Translations under genes and position numbers: made by a program | In this document: one piece after another, positions 46,470 through 58,260 of the stretch | Layout of the letters: every line of letters starts with the position of its first letter | How positions within the stretch are numbered: position 1 is the first letter of the stretch | Notes under the pieces: generated by a model | Seen by the model: the letters and a program-made list of their open reading frames with translations, nothing else | The model's database searches: none | Told to the model about the DNA's origin: nothing | Origin: Orobanche coerulescens | Lineage: Eukaryota > Streptophyta > Magnoliopsida > Lamiales > Orobanchaceae | NCBI GenBank assembly: GCA_033398695.1 | Contig: CM065811.1 | Location: forward strand, 114,499,501 to 114,563,500 | Direction: 5' to 3' | DNA: 64,000 bases

Positions 46470-49114
46470 TGTAACACCCCGAGAATGGCGGCTATTACAG
46501 TGTCGTGGACCCCACACTGAGACCCACCAGGCGATACCCAAAGATAACTTGAACCAATCAAATCCTAATTTGTGGTACCGAACCACAAAATAATATTCAA
46601 TACCTCGATGAGAGGTTTAAACATCTCACAACTAAAATGCCATAGTACATAGGATCCGGAATATTAGTATAATCCATATGAAGATGGAATATACGTAAAG
46701 TAATAATACAAATAACAAGAGTTACATAAAAGCGGAATAAATACCAATACATGGTTTAAAGTACAACTGGATAAAAGTAAACTTGGGCCCCCTGAACTAG
46801 TATCCTTGAAACCCTTCGCCGCCACCGTGGTCTCCCTGCACCTTGGTCTTGCCTCGACCTAAAATACAACACAAGTATTTTGCCCAAAACCACAGGGTCA
46901 GATATACATGATAATAATTCTCAAGATGTTAACAATTCATATACATTGGATCTCAAATAAACAACTCGACTATCGAACATACCCCTTGGGCGTATGAACG
47001 ACCAGTCGCCAAGCCGTCGAACATACACAATCAAATAGGGAGTAATCATTATGGCTCAATACGGACATCTCAGTACGCCCGATCCGAAAATGTGTCCGTG
47101 CACATGTCTGTCCCGCATACAGAATCCAGGATATAGGTGGGACATGTACCTAATTAGCCTCACGAACTAACTTCTCGTGTGAAGTGTCCAAATGCGATAA
47201 CCTCAACGCACGACCATATATGCCTGGCTAAAAATCCCACACAATAACCAATCAGCATGCAGATATGATTCCAGATATGTCACGGTGCAACATGACAACA
47301 AAACTCAATCAATTACTCATCTAACGAGGATCAAGACTCACCGAAGTGATACACAATAATCAACGAGACCAATGACACCAAAGCTAACGAACTTAGGAAT
47401 ACAATCCCACAACAAATCATTGACGCGATCAACGACAATACCCCATTATGAATCATAGATTCATAAGGCAATACATATACACGAAATGTATAACATTCAC
47501 AAGAATTTCAATCATCATTATAACCAAGCAAGATAACTTGCCTCAATACTGAGACGAGAATAATCCTCCCTTGACGAACGAATGGATGGTCCTCGACTAA
47601 TAATGGTTACTCAAACAATAGACCTTGAGTGAAATACAATTCATTCAATAACACATCCACATAATCATCTATATCGAATTCCTAGGAAACGACATCCGTG
47701 AATCAATTTGAAGGTTCAACCATTACAAAAGGTATTATGGTTCTAATTCAAGATCTCTATAATTCCCTAATTTATTCCTATGATCGAATTCTCACCTTCA
47801 TCATGTTCTTAATAAGTTATGAAGTTCTATCAACCAATAATATAACAAGAATAATACTTATTGCTAAACTTATCTCATCAAAAACCTCCCTTTTAGAACA
47901 TTAGCAACATTCCAATATGATCTTCTAAACAATCCTACTTCATGAATCGTTCAAGTTTATTTTGATCATAACAAAATCACAAGGGTTATTCAACAATTCA
48001 TTAGGTTTATACTTGAGTATATCATAATTGTGATGAATACTTCAAGGTTATAACATCTAACAATTTACAATGGTGAAGAATAGGCTTATCTAAATGTTCT
48101 TAGTCATATCTTCCTAAGAATCAATAGTAATCATGTTATCTTTCAACATTACAATCATTTAAGAGGTTTTATCATCAATATTATCATGCTCTTATTTAGT
48201 TGTTCAATATTTTAATAACAAATATGATATGCTTGATTAATCAACTATGAATGATAGAAAATTCATAACAGTTCAGAATTGATACGAGTAAAACAACCAA
48301 CTTTTGAGAATGGGGGGATAAACTCCAAACCCTTCAAGAAGATACTCAAATCCTTAATCTTAATGCTTCAATCCAAGATACAATGCTCCAATGCAAGATA
48401 CAATGCTCCAATGCATATAGATGAGGCTATATTCAATATGGGGTGGTAGGAGGACAATTTCTAGAGAGAAAAATGAAGTATGGTTCGTTTAAGAATTAAA
48501 GACAAGACATGATTATATAACATGCATACTTCATTATGTACGTTAACAGGGCAGTATTATGTATGTAATGAACTTTACATACGTTAGCACTTTCAGTGTT
48601 ATGTACGCAATATACCATCAAACCCTACTGCCTCAAAACCTAGCCTCCATTACGTACGTTAAAGGATTATACGTACATAAGGCTCACATGCATTACGTAC
48701 GTTAAAACACACATGTTACATACGTAATGCTCATTGACCTGCTGTCCTAATCGAGCCGAGAATCCAGGCCAGACACGGACCTACACGCTGAAAGTCTAAA
48801 TATGATCTGATACTCTACATTACGTATGTAAGACACAAGGCTTAACGTATGTTACTGTACACGAATAATGTACGTTATGGTCTCAACATAGCGTACGTAA
48901 GTGCACTAAGGATAGAGTCTAGAATGCAACTCACCAAGGATGTCTACACTTAAGATGATACGAACATCTACAATCAAGATGATACGATTATAGTGAATCT
49001 CAACATCATAAACATCACATTAATTATAATTATGACATGACGATACTCGAATCATCCGAATAATACAACGGTAAAAATGCAACAGTAAAAATAAAGTTAC
49101 AGCTGGATATTACA
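46470..49114 (-). mobile_element. Element D 5' LTR (2.65 kb)
   Basis: On the minus strand starts TGTAATATCCAGCTGTAAC (49114) and ends TCTCGGGGTGTTACA (46470). A TATA-like TTATATAATC lies at fwd 48511-48522. The U5 side is close to the fragment at 5629-6198, and the start is close to 30536-31007. A middle part (47090-47300) is related to LTRs Y and E (TTGTACCTAATyAGyCTCAC). The outer flank (49115 on) shows no match to a left flank because the partner LTR is truncated. Confidence 0.93.
48530..48915 (-). repeat. Palindrome cluster of the D 5' LTR
   Basis: ATTATGTACGTTAAC, ATTATGTATGTAATG, ATTACGTACGTTAAAGG, ATTACGTACGTTAAAAC, TTACATACGTAATGC, TAACGTATGTTACTG and TAGCGTACGTAAGTG, with ACTGCCTCAAAACCTAGCC and CATTGACCTGCTGTCC blocks between. 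The TATA-like box lies immediately beyond (48511-48522) in LTR orientation. Confidence 0.88.
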
Positions 49115-49583
49115 CCCGAATACACCCTCGGGAAGCTAAAATTAAGATATATCTGAATCGTCGGGTTGTTTGGAAGAAGCCGAATATGCGGGGTTCAAAA
49201 TGCTCGATAAATGGGTATGTTAGATTAGGGATTGTTAGACTATCATTGATGAGTTGCGGAGTGTAGGTGATGACACTATTAGGGAGTTTAGAGAGTCGTG
49301 TCTTGGACACTTTATCTGGAAGGAGTGGGGGAGTTGTCTCTAATGCTGCATTGCATGCCTTGTTCTCGAACGAGGTGGTTAGATCATATGCACAAGCCGA
49401 TGATTTTTGGTTTATGATCGGTCATCGCTTGATCCGATTTTCTAGATATGAGTATGGTTAGTCATCGACTTGCGATTCTAAGACTCCAACATTGATGTAC
49501 ACGGGGATGATGTTCCACCAGAGGGGAGCATGTACGATCAGTATCCGTTGCTCAGCCGTGGGGGCAGATGTTAGACTCTATTC
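49115..49583 (+). other. Unassigned DNA between element D and chimera F
   Basis: 469 bp with no clear homology to the rest of the window. A 64-codon frame (49267-49461) and its opposite-strand counterpart show no motif I recognise. The last ~15 bases already belong to the RT of F1. It may be a decayed gag/protease part of F1 or unrelated filler. Confidence 0.4.
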
Positions 49584-50331
49584 GTGATCGATTTGCTGCT
49601 ATTGAGTGAGCTTCTTGTGTCGGGGTATATTCGACCGAGCGCTTCGTCTTTTGGCGCACCGGTCTTGTTTGTGCGGAAGAAGGATGGTTCACTGCGTTTA
49701 TGTATTGACTATCGCGAGCTAAACAAAGTGACCATAAATTACAAGTATCCCTTGTCGTGTATTGATGACATGTTTGATAAGTTGCAGGGAGATACGGTAT
49801 TCTCGAAAATCGACTTGAGATCGGGGTACTATCATCTTCTAGTGAAGGAGTTCGATGCCCCAAAAATAGCTTTTTGGACGAGATACGAACATTATGAGTT
49901 TGTGGTTATGCCTTTTGGGCTAACTAATGAGCCAAAAGTGTTCATGCAGTTGATGAACAAGGTTTTCATCGAGTATTTAAATAAGTGTGTCTTCGTATTC
50001 ATTGACGATATCCTTATCTATTCGAAGAATGAGGAGGAGCATGTGCATCATCTGCGTGTGGTATTAGACGTTTTTAGGACCGAGCGACTCTATGCGAAGT
50101 TCTCAAAATGTGAGTTATGGCTGAAGGAAGTGATGTTTCTGGGTCACGTGAATTCAGCCGAAGGGGTCCATGTGGATCAACAGAAGATTGAGGCAGTGCT
50201 GGATTGGGCACCGCCTAAGAATGTAAAGGAGGTCCGCAGTTTGTTGGGTTTGGGTAGCTACTATCATAGGTTCGTCGAGGGATTCTCGAAACAGGCTCGG
50301 CCACTTACACAGTTGCTTTAGAAATCTGAGA
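49584..50331 (+). pseudogene. Reverse transcriptase, element F1
   Basis: Open for 245 codons from 49584: [55 protein letters not shown], catalytic [32 protein letters not shown] and ARPLTQLL then a stop at 50320. The FIDD aspartates are intact. The ATG used to define the frame is not a real start, because this is the middle of a polyprotein. It lacks the upstream [12 protein letters not shown] part. Closest in the window is element G. Confidence 0.93.
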
Positions 50332-51000
50332 AGTTCATCTGGAATGACGAAAGACAGTCGAGTTTTGAGGAGCTAAAGAGGTGTTTGTCTTCAGCCCCGA
50401 TTCTAGCATTGCCTTGTGGCAACGAGTGTTTTGCTGTTTATAGTGATGCTTCGGGTCAGGGTCTTGGGTGCATGTTAATGCAGCAGGACAAAACTATTGC
50501 ATATGCATCAAGGCAGTTGAGGCCGTATGAGCTCAACTACCCTACTCACGATTTGGATTTAGCGGCAGTTGTTTTTGCGCTCAAGATTTGGCCTAATTAT
50601 CTCTTTAGCTCTGCATGTCAGATTTTTACCGATCATAAAAGTCTGAATTACATATTCACTCAGCAGGAGTTGAATATGAGGCAGAGGAGGTGGTTGGAAT
50701 TGATTAATGATTATGACCTCGAGATCCTTTAACATTCGGGCAAGGCGAACGTCGTGGCAGATGCCTTGAGTTGGAAACTAGTTACGTTGTGGATGCTTGA
50801 GTTACTTACGTCTCAACCTGAGCTTCAGCATGACTTGATCGAGTTTGGTGTTGAGATTTTGTTTCCAAGAGCTGTCGGGCAACTTTGCGCTTTGGAGATT
50901 TCATCGTCGCTGATCGATGAAATTAAACTGAAGCAGTTGGAGGATCCGATGATTACTCAAATCCTAGAGAATGTTCTTAAGGGGAAGTCTCCTAGATTTG
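50332..51000 (+). pseudogene. RNase H, element F1
   Basis: Open 50385-50729: [58 protein letters not shown] and [20 protein letters not shown]. All expected acidic residues are visible. A stop at 50730 replaces the YH of ILYHPGKAN. The connecting region to integrase (50754-51030) is open. Confidence 0.92.
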
Positions 51001-51957
51001 TGATTCATGAGGATGGTGTGTTGAGATTCTAGAGTCGGCTTTATGTATTGAACGACTTAGAATTGAGGGAGAGTATTTTGCGATAGATGTTACGCCTTAC
51101 TCGGTTCATCCTAGTTCGAGTAAGATGTACAAGGACCTAAAGATGAACTTTTGGTGGAACGACATGAAGGAGGAGGTCGCACAATTTGTAGCGAGATGTT
51201 TGACTTGTCAGGAGGTCAAAATCGAGCATCAGCGACTAGTCGGATTGTTGCAGTCGCTTCCTGTTCTGGAATGGAAATGGGAAGATATTTCAATGGACTT
51301 CGTCACGATCTTGCCGAGATCGAAGTCTGGTATGAATATGGTGTGGGTGATTGTGGATCGTCTGACCAATTCGGCACACTTTCTGGGCATTACGAATACT
51401 TGGGGTCTGGAAAAGTTGGCTCATGTATTTATTTTTCAGATTGTGAGGCTTCACGGTACTCCAAAGTCTATTATTTTGGATCGTGATGGCCATTTTTTAT
51501 CGCACTTTTGGCAGGCGGTACACATAAGGCATTGGGTACTCGGTTGCATCTGAGTACTTCTTTCATCCTCAGTCGGAGCGCATTATCCAGACATTTGAGG
51601 ATATGTTGCGTGCCTGTGCTATCGATTGGAGTAGTGATTAGGAGGAGCATTTACCTTTGATCGAGTTCACATACAACAATAGTTGGCACGCATCGATCAG
51701 GATGGCACCGTATGAGGCGCGTTATGGGCAGCGATGTCAGTCGCCGATTTGTTGGAACGAGGCGTTCGATCTGGTCGGGACCGAATCGGATATCGCTTTG
51801 GAAATGAGGAAGAAGGTGGAATTGATTCGGGAAAGGATATTGACTGCTCAGAGTCGACAGAAATCCTATGCTGATTTTCTTCGTCGGCCTTTGGAATTCT
51901 AGGTGGGAGACCACGTTTCACTAAAGGTGTCGCCGACAAGGGTAGTTTTCTGCTTCG
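51001..51957 (+). pseudogene. Integrase, element F1, cut in its C-terminus
   Basis: After stops near 51030 and 51084 the zinc-binding domain is partly deleted: the first His block is missing, then SVHPSSSKMYKDLKMNFWWN and VARCLTCQEVKIEHQR. The core has MDFVTILPRSKSGMN and LDRDGHFLSHFWQA. About a dozen bases are missing at HPQ/SERIIQ, but the Glu remains. The YNNSWHASIRMAPYEARYG block follows. It ends in GDHVSLKVSPTRVVFCFVK, where a second integrase begins. Confidence 0.9.
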
Positions 51958-52740
51958 TGAAGATGTATAAGGATATAAAACAAAACTTTTGGTGGGGAAA
52001 TATGAAGAAGGACATAGAAGAATACGTTTCGAAGTGTTTGACTTGTCAGCAGGTTAAGATTGAACATCAGCGACCTGCCGGAATGTTGAAGCCACTTCCG
52101 ATCCCTGAGTGGAAGTGGGAGGATATCTCGATGGATTTCATCACCAGTATGCCAAGGACCAAGATGGGAATGAACATGATTTGGGTTGTAGTTGATCGAC
52201 TAACAAAGTCGGCTCATTTCCTAGGAATTAAAGATACTTGGGGACCCGAGAGATTGGCGCGAGTATTTATTGCAGACATAGTCAGATTACATGGGACGCC
52301 GAAGACCATTATTTCAGATCGAGATGGTCGCTTCGTGTTGCACTTCTGGAAGGCAGTTCACAGGGCTTTGGGGACCGAGCTAAACTTTAGCACGGCTTAT
52401 CATCCTCAGACGGACGGTTAGTCCGAAAGGACTATACAATCAGTAGAAGACATGCTTAGAGCTTGTGCTTTGGATTGGTCAACTGATTGGGAAGTGCACT
52501 TGTCGTTGATTGAATTCACATACAACAATAGTTGGCATGCTTCTATTAAGATGGCACCATTTGAAGCTTTGTACTGGAGAAGATGCCGATCACCCGTGTG
52601 CTGGGATGATTCTTCGGACTTGATCGGGATGGAACCGGAAGTGATAGTTCAGACTCAGGAGAAGATAGTTCTGATTCGGAAAAGACTGTTGACTGCCCAT
52701 AGTCGACAGAAGTCTTATGCAGATGTGCATCGTCGCCCAC
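51958..52740 (+). pseudogene. Second integrase (F2) fused to F1
   Basis: Starts directly with KMYKDIKQNFWWGNMKKDI, i.e. inside the zinc-binding domain, and repeats the whole catalytic core: CLTCQQVKIEHQRPAGM, MDFITSMPRTKMGMN, SDRDGRFVLHFWKAVH, DG*SERTIQSVEDM (one stop at 52420) and YNNSWHASIKMAPFEALYW. It is nearly open for 172 + 200 codons. The sequence is closer to the D type than to F1, so it derives from a different copy. The join shares AAG with both sources. Confidence 0.92.
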
Positions 52741-53209
52741 TAGAGTTCGACATTGGGGACCACGTACTATTGAAGGTGTCTCCTACACGTGGAATTTTCT
52801 GTTTTGGGAGGAAAGGTAAGCTAAGTCCGAGATATATCGGACCATTTGAGATCCTTGAGAGAGTTGGGGATTTAGCATACAGGGTGGCCTTACCGCCATC
52901 GCTGAGTCAAGTTCACAATGTGTTTCACGTATCCCAATTGCGGAAGTATGTACCAGATCCCAGTCATATTATTGATTTTGATGAGATCGAGATGTCTAAT
53001 GACGGCACCTTCGAAGAGAGACCAATCAAGATACTTGAGAGTCGGATCAAATAATTGAGGAATAAACCAATACACTTGGTTAAAGTACAATGGTCACGAC
53101 ACGGAGCTGAAGAGTCCATTTGGGAAACGGAGGACAGTATGAAGGCTCGATATCCAGAGTTGTTTTCATCTTAAGTTTCGAGACGAAACTTCTTTTTAGG
53201 GAGAGAGGA
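52741..53209 (+). pseudogene. Chromodomain end of F2 and polypurine tract
   Basis: FDIGDHVLLKVSPTRGIFCF, GRKGKLSPRYIGPFEILERV, VHNVFHVSQLRKYVPDPSH, then a stop at 53052. After it come LVKVQWSRHGAEESIWETED and SMKARYPELFSS with a natural stop. TTTTTAGGGAGAGAGGA (53193-53209) is the polypurine tract directly before LTR F. Confidence 0.92.
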
Positions 53210-53360
53210 TGTAATACCCGAGATTTCTGATATGTATCTGAACCTTGTGATATTGTATTTATTTCATTTTGATCTGAGTATTTTCCTCCGTATTTCATGA
53301 TCCTGTGTTGTTGAGCGTATGATTTAATGCAAGTTGTTCATACTTGCGTTTTTGTGCACT

Positions 53361-53672
53361 TGTAGCGCACGCTAACATCTTAGCGTTAGCGCGCGCTAAT
53401 TGAGTAAACTAGCGCACATTACGTATGAGTTGTAGCATGCGCTACACGTAGTTAGCATGATTGAGACATGTTGTTAGGTGAGATCAGGCCATGGATTTCG
53501 TTGGGATTATGTCGGGATGAACCTGGACGGCTTTTGGGAAAAGCCGAGTCAACGCTGTAGCGCACGCTACTGATATGAGGATAGCGCACGCTAAATGTTG
53601 AGATCAGTGAGGTCAGTAGATTGCATGACCGTTAGTGCATGCTAGGAATATGGACTAGCGCGCGCTAATAAC
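53361..53672 (+). repeat. Palindrome cluster of LTR F (upstream)
   Basis: TGTAGCGCACGCTAACA, TTAGCGCGCGCTAATTG, GTAGCATGCGCTACACG, GCCGAGTCAACGCTG (53542), GTAGCGCACGCTACTG, ATAGCGCACGCTAAATG, GGTCAGTAGATTGCATG and CTAGCGCGCGCTAATAA. The TATA box follows within ~10 bp. Confidence 0.88.
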
Positions 53673-54387
53673 CATTTTCTATATATAGGACATCACCCTT
53701 TTTCATTTTTTCAGCTTTCATCACTTCCCAAACCCGAATTATGAGACATAGAGAGTCACTCTCTCCATCCTAAACCCCTCATATCATCATCCTAGCTTGA
53801 GTTTGAAGATTGTAGATCATTGGAGATTGGTGTTCAAGCTCTCGGTGTTGGATTTCTTCAAGTTCCTCCTTGTTCTTCGCTATTTTGAGGTAGGTGATTC
53901 TTCACCAACTGGAGTAGTATTCTTAAGGATGCTTTGGAACATGTTTTGAGATTATCTAGTCAGATAAATTCGTACGTAATCGAACATCATGTTGTTAGAA
54001 GGATATTTTCGATGCTTCGGTACTTCTTCATCGTATAAACCATTGAACCTTTTTAGTGTTTGAACTCCTAAGCACATTCATGTATCTTCAAAACCGATTA
54101 TGGCCAGTTTATGGAGATTATCAAGTTCTTATGTACTTACATAATGGATTTATACGTTTAGGGACCTTGAATGGATTAAACTTAGGATATTTTCTTGAAG
54201 ATGAAGATGAATTATGGTGTTGTGATGATTATACGTATCCTTGTATCTCGAAGTCGTTTAATCCGTAAGATCATTCCATAAATCTGTGAATATGACATGT
54301 AGACTGATATCACACGTTAATCGCTGAGGAGTTCGTAAATTTCATCACCGATAGAACTAGTCTGCTGCCCAACAGTGAACTGCCATG

Positions 54388-54612
54388 CACGCTTAGCGTG
54401 CACTAAGCTTTCTGAATTAACGTACGCTAACGGGCTTATTTAGCGTACGCTACGATTGAAACTTAGCGTGCATTAAGTCATCAGGTGGATCAATCGGCTG
54501 ATCAGTGAGGTACTGACCGAGCATGGTTAGCGTACGCTAGGCTGTGTGTAATTGCGTACGCTAACGAGTAGCCTTAACGTACGCTACATAGGATGCGTAG
54601 CGTGCATTAAGC
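54388..54612 (+). repeat. Second palindrome cluster in LTR F, ~700 bp after the TATA box
   Basis: CTTAGCGTGCACTAAGC, TTAACGTACGCTAACGG, TTAGCGTACGCTACG, TTAGCGTGCATTAAG, GTTAGCGTACGCTAGG, TTGCGTACGCTAACG, TTAACGTACGCTACAT and GTAGCGTGCATTAAGC, about eight copies by eye. It parallels the second cluster in LTR C. Confidence 0.85.
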
Positions 54613-54969
54613 AAACCAGGCAGATTTCTTTTAAGAACTTCCGACCGTATTTTGGATCGTTAGAGGTTCGTACGTTTAAACTTGTCCTGAGTTGCCGTTA
54701 TTTTTCCTGTTTGTTCAAGGGCTGAGCATTTTACGAACGGTTGATCGAAGGAGGCGGCCTTCGATTGTGTTGAGATCATTGGAGTAATTAGTTCTTGCCA
54801 TCTTTGAGGCAAGTATCGTATTTTAAGCTTATTGATATTGCATTGTTGATCATGTGTACGATTTATTCGTGTTGTTGAATATGAGACTATATTCTTTGAG
54901 TTGTCATGATATTTACGTCGATGAACGGGTTGATTTGCATATGTGTATGCATAATTGTAATGTTTGTGT

Positions 54970-55175
54970 TGTAAATGATCCGAGGGGATCATGAGGATCT
55001 ATGCTGAGGGCGCTGGATCGAATGTCCACCATGCGTTGGTCCGACGGGATCATCATGGGGATCTATGCTGAGGGCGTTGGATCGTTGGACAGGTTTTCCA
55101 CCATGCGTTGGTCTGACGGGATCATCATGGGGATCTATACCGAGGGTGCTGGATCGTTGGATTACCCCGTATTGT
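54970..55175 (+). repeat. Direct repeat of the GGATCATC module in LTR F
   Basis: About three units of ~75 bp built from GTTGGTCyGACGGGATCATC, ATGGGGATCTATGCTGAGGG and CGyTGGATCGTTGGACAGG. The module is related to LTR C 29350-29480. Confidence 0.82.
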
Positions 55176-55623
55176 GTTGATGGAATCGTGAGGATTCACA
55201 TCGTTGGATTCCGATGACGGGAGTCCGTTTTATATGTTTTATGATGCACTAGTGATTTATGTATTATGATACTTGTACTAGAATCGTTTTGCTAACCCCT
55301 TCGGGGGTGGACATTTGTTTTGATGTTCAGGTAGACGAGGAGCAGGGAAGCAGCCACAGTACCGACATGACGATGAAGTGGCTCAGTGATGTGGATTATG
55401 TTGTCTTATTTTCCGATTATTTCAGTACTGGAGTACGTTTATGTTGTTGTTGTTTTGGGGACATTTTGTAATAAGGAACTTATTTGAATTGTCGAACGGG
55501 TTCGAATTTCCTTTTATTGATGACACTTTTGTATTATTTCCGTATTTTTCAAATTAGCCTTGTAAATTCTTATACAAAGGATTTACGGCGCTGTAATTAC
55601 TCCGAATATCTCGGGGTGTTACA

Positions 55624-56239
55624 CTAAAAAACGAACGTAGCGTGCGCTACTCAACGACACTAGCATGCACTAGACAACAGGAATAGCTCGCGCTAGCGGG
55701 TGCAGACAGCAGTACACACAACACCCAAAGATGGAAAACGGCGAATTCCACCTCAGATGGAAACAACGCGCATCCGACACCAAACAACGGACTGAATAAG
55801 ACACACGAACAACAAGATTGAGTCAGAACCAATGCGCTGAAAGAAAACACGATTCCGACTACCCAAGGGTTCGGAAAACTACAACGTTAGTAATCGCCCG
55901 AAAACTTTGGGAAATTACAAAATGGCCCAAAACATCCGAAACACACGATATATAATCGAAACAACATACAAAAGCTCACAACATGCATAATAACATGAGA
56001 TGGATCTGTGGCAACCCCGATACGGCGGTTCCGAACAACAATTACGAGAATCGAATGAAATACCGATAGAAAAGACAATAAATACGGAATTGAGTAAAAC
56101 AAGTCCGAAACAAGCTCGGATGACAAAAAGTTCAGTATTAAGTATTCTCGAAATACCAATACGGTTACAAGCGAGTAGCTAAAAATGAAAAATACACGAA
56201 AAATGAAAATACTGGAAAAAGAAAAATGCGGATATTACA
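55624..56239 (-). mobile_element. Element G 3' LTR remnant
   Basis: On the minus strand starts TGTAATATCCGCATTTTTC (56239). It keeps the first ~615 bp of the LTR and is cut at 55624 inside the palindrome cluster (ACGTAGCGTGCGCTACTC, CTAGCATGCACTAG, ATAGCTCGCGCTAGCGG), where the end of LTR F begins. The piece at 59149-60005 is a second copy of the same LTR part. Confidence 0.88.
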
Positions 56240-56720
56240 TTCTACCCCTCTAAAAATAAGTTTCGTCCCGAAACTTAAGAAACAAACAACTCGGGGTACC
56301 TAGAACGCATGATATCCTCGGTTTCCCAAGTTGCCTCCTCGACACTATTCCTCAACCACTGCACCTTGACCAAAGGAATGGTCTTATGCCTGAGTCGCTT
56401 CTCACAGTGCTCCAAAATCATCAAGGGACGCTCATCAAAGGTAATATCTTCAGCGACATCGATCTCACCATAGTCGATGACGTGACTAGGTTTCGGAACA
56501 TATTTCTTCAGCTGGGAAACATGGAAAATGATATGAACATGACTCAAGGCCGGAGGCAACGCCAAACTGTATGCCAAGTCGCCGACTCTCTCGAGAATCT
56601 CAAAGGGCCCAATTAATCTCGGACTCAACTTTCCCTTCTTCTCGAAGCGGAAAACTCCCCTCGTAGGTGACACCTTTAGAAAAATGTGGTCTCCCACCAC
56701 TAATTCTGAAGGTCGATGAC
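56240..56720 (-). pseudogene. Polypurine tract, chromodomain and integrase end, element G
   Basis: TTTTTAGAGGGGTAGAA (minus strand, 56240-56256) precedes the LTR. The frame 56931-56275 is open for 218 codons: VGDHIFLKVSPTRGVFRFEK, KGKLSPRLIGPFEILERVGD, HVSQLKKYVPKPSHVIDYGE and IPLVKVQWLRNSVEEATWET, then a natural stop after SRYPELFVS. It is intact by eye. Confidence 0.92.
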
Positions 56721-57543
56721 GGACGTCAGCATAGGATTTTTGTCGACTCTGAGCAGTCAACATCCTCTCCCGAATCAATTCCATCATTCGCCTCATCTCC
56801 ATAGCGATATCCGGTTTGGTCTCGACCAAATCGGATGCCTCGTTCCAGCAAATCGGCGATCGAAATCGCCGCCCATAAAGCGCCACATACAGTGCCATTC
56901 GAATCGACACGTGCCAACTATTGTTGTACATGAACTAAATCAATGGCAAATGCTCCTCCCAATCACTGCTCCAATCGAGAGCACAAGCAAGCAACATATC
57001 CTCAAATGTCTGGATAGTGCGCTCCGACTGCCCATCCCTTTGAGGATGAAAAGAAGGGCTCAGATGCAAACAAGTACCCAACACCTTATGTACCGCCTGC
57101 CAAAAGTATGAGGCAAAACGGCCATCACGATCCGAATCAATAGACTTCGGAGTACCGTGAAGCCTCACAATCTGCGCAATAAACACATGAGCCAACTTCT
57201 CTAGACCCCAAGTATTCTTGATGCCCAGAAAGTGTGCCGAATTGGTCAGACGATCCACAATCACTCGAACCATATTCATACCAGACTTCGATCTCAGCAA
57301 GCTCATGACGAAGTCCATCGAAATATCTTCCCATTTCCATTCTCGAATGGAAAGCGACTACAATAACCTAGCTGGTCGCTGATGCTCGATTTTGACCTGC
57401 TGACAAGTCAAACAGCTCGCTACAAACCATGCGGCCTCCTCCTTCATGTCATTCTACCAGAAGTTCCTCGTTAGGTCCTTTTACATCTTACTCGAACCAG
57501 GATGAACTGAGTAAGGCGTAGCATGGGCCTCACGCAAAATACC
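56721..57543 (-). pseudogene. Integrase, element G (broken in the zinc domain)
   Basis: The core is open from 57318 to 56935: MDFVMSLLRSKSGMNMVRV, DSDRDGRFASYFWQAVHK and DGQSERTIQTFEDM, so the DD35E triad is present. A stop at 56934 separates it from the NNSWHVSIRMALYVALYGRR block. The zinc domain (57340-57543) has stops (SSKM*KDL, NFW*NDM), though CLTCQQVKIEHQRP survives. Confidence 0.92.
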
Positions 57544-58260
57544 CTATCTCAATTCCAAGTCATTCGGTACACAAAGCTGACTCTGGAATCTCAACACACA
57601 ATCTTCGTGAATCAAAAACCCGAGAGACTTTCCCTTAAGAACATTCTCTCGGATTTGAGTAATCATCGGATCCCCCAACTGCTTCAGTTTAATTTCATCA
57701 ATCAACGATGATGAAATCTCCAAAGCGCAAAGTTGCCCGACAGCTCCTGACAACAAAATCTCAACACTCAACCCGATCAAATCACACTGAAGCTTGGATT
57801 GGGACGTATATATCTCAAGCGTTCGCAACGTAATCGGTTTATAACTCAAGCCATCCGCCACGATGTCCGCCTTGTCCAGATGATAAAGGATTTCGAGGTC
57901 ATAATCCTTAAGCAACTCTAACCACCTCCTCTGCCTCATATTCAACTCCCGCTGAGTGAATATGTACTTCATACTTTTATGATCGGTAAAAATCTGACAC
58001 GCAGAGCCAAAAAGATAGTGGCGCCAAATCTTGAGCGCGTAAACAATTGCTGCTAACTCTAGATCGTGAGTAGGGTAGTTAAGCTCATACATCCTCAACT
58101 GTCTCGATGCAAATGCAATAGTCTTGTCGTGCTGCATCAACACGCACCCAAGACCCTGATCCGAAGCATTGCTATAAATGGCAAAAACCCCATTGCCACA
58201 GGACAATGCTATAATCGGGGCTGAAGTCAAATGTCTCTTCAGCTCCTCAAAACTCGATTG
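57544..58260 (-). pseudogene. RNase H and linker, element G (mostly open)
   Basis: Open for 228 codons (58230-57544): FAIYSNASDQGLGCVLMQHD (first catalytic Asp changed to Asn), [56 protein letters not shown] and the link SSSLIDEIKLKQLGDPMITQ to integrase. A stop at 57543 ends it. Confidence 0.93.

Larger units (their letters stand above)
53210..55623 (+). mobile_element. Family F 3' LTR (2.41 kb)
   Basis: TGTAATACCCGAGATTTCTG to ATCTCGGGGTGTTACA. TATA box CTATATATAGGACATC near 53679-53690, with the start-site-like TTTTTCATTTTTTCAG after it. It has two palindrome clusters (53361-53672 upstream and 54388-54612 downstream of the TATA box) and a GGATCATC module (54970-55175). The right end abuts a truncated minus-strand LTR of family G. 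No partner LTR is present. Confidence 0.92.

Noticed and set aside
49267..49461. Small gene between D and F1
   Set aside because: 64 codons with no recognisable motif, equal-length frame on the other strand; too little support.
56716..57111. 131-codon plus-strand frame opposite G integrase
   Set aside because: Antisense shadow of the integrase coding strand; translation shows no domain.
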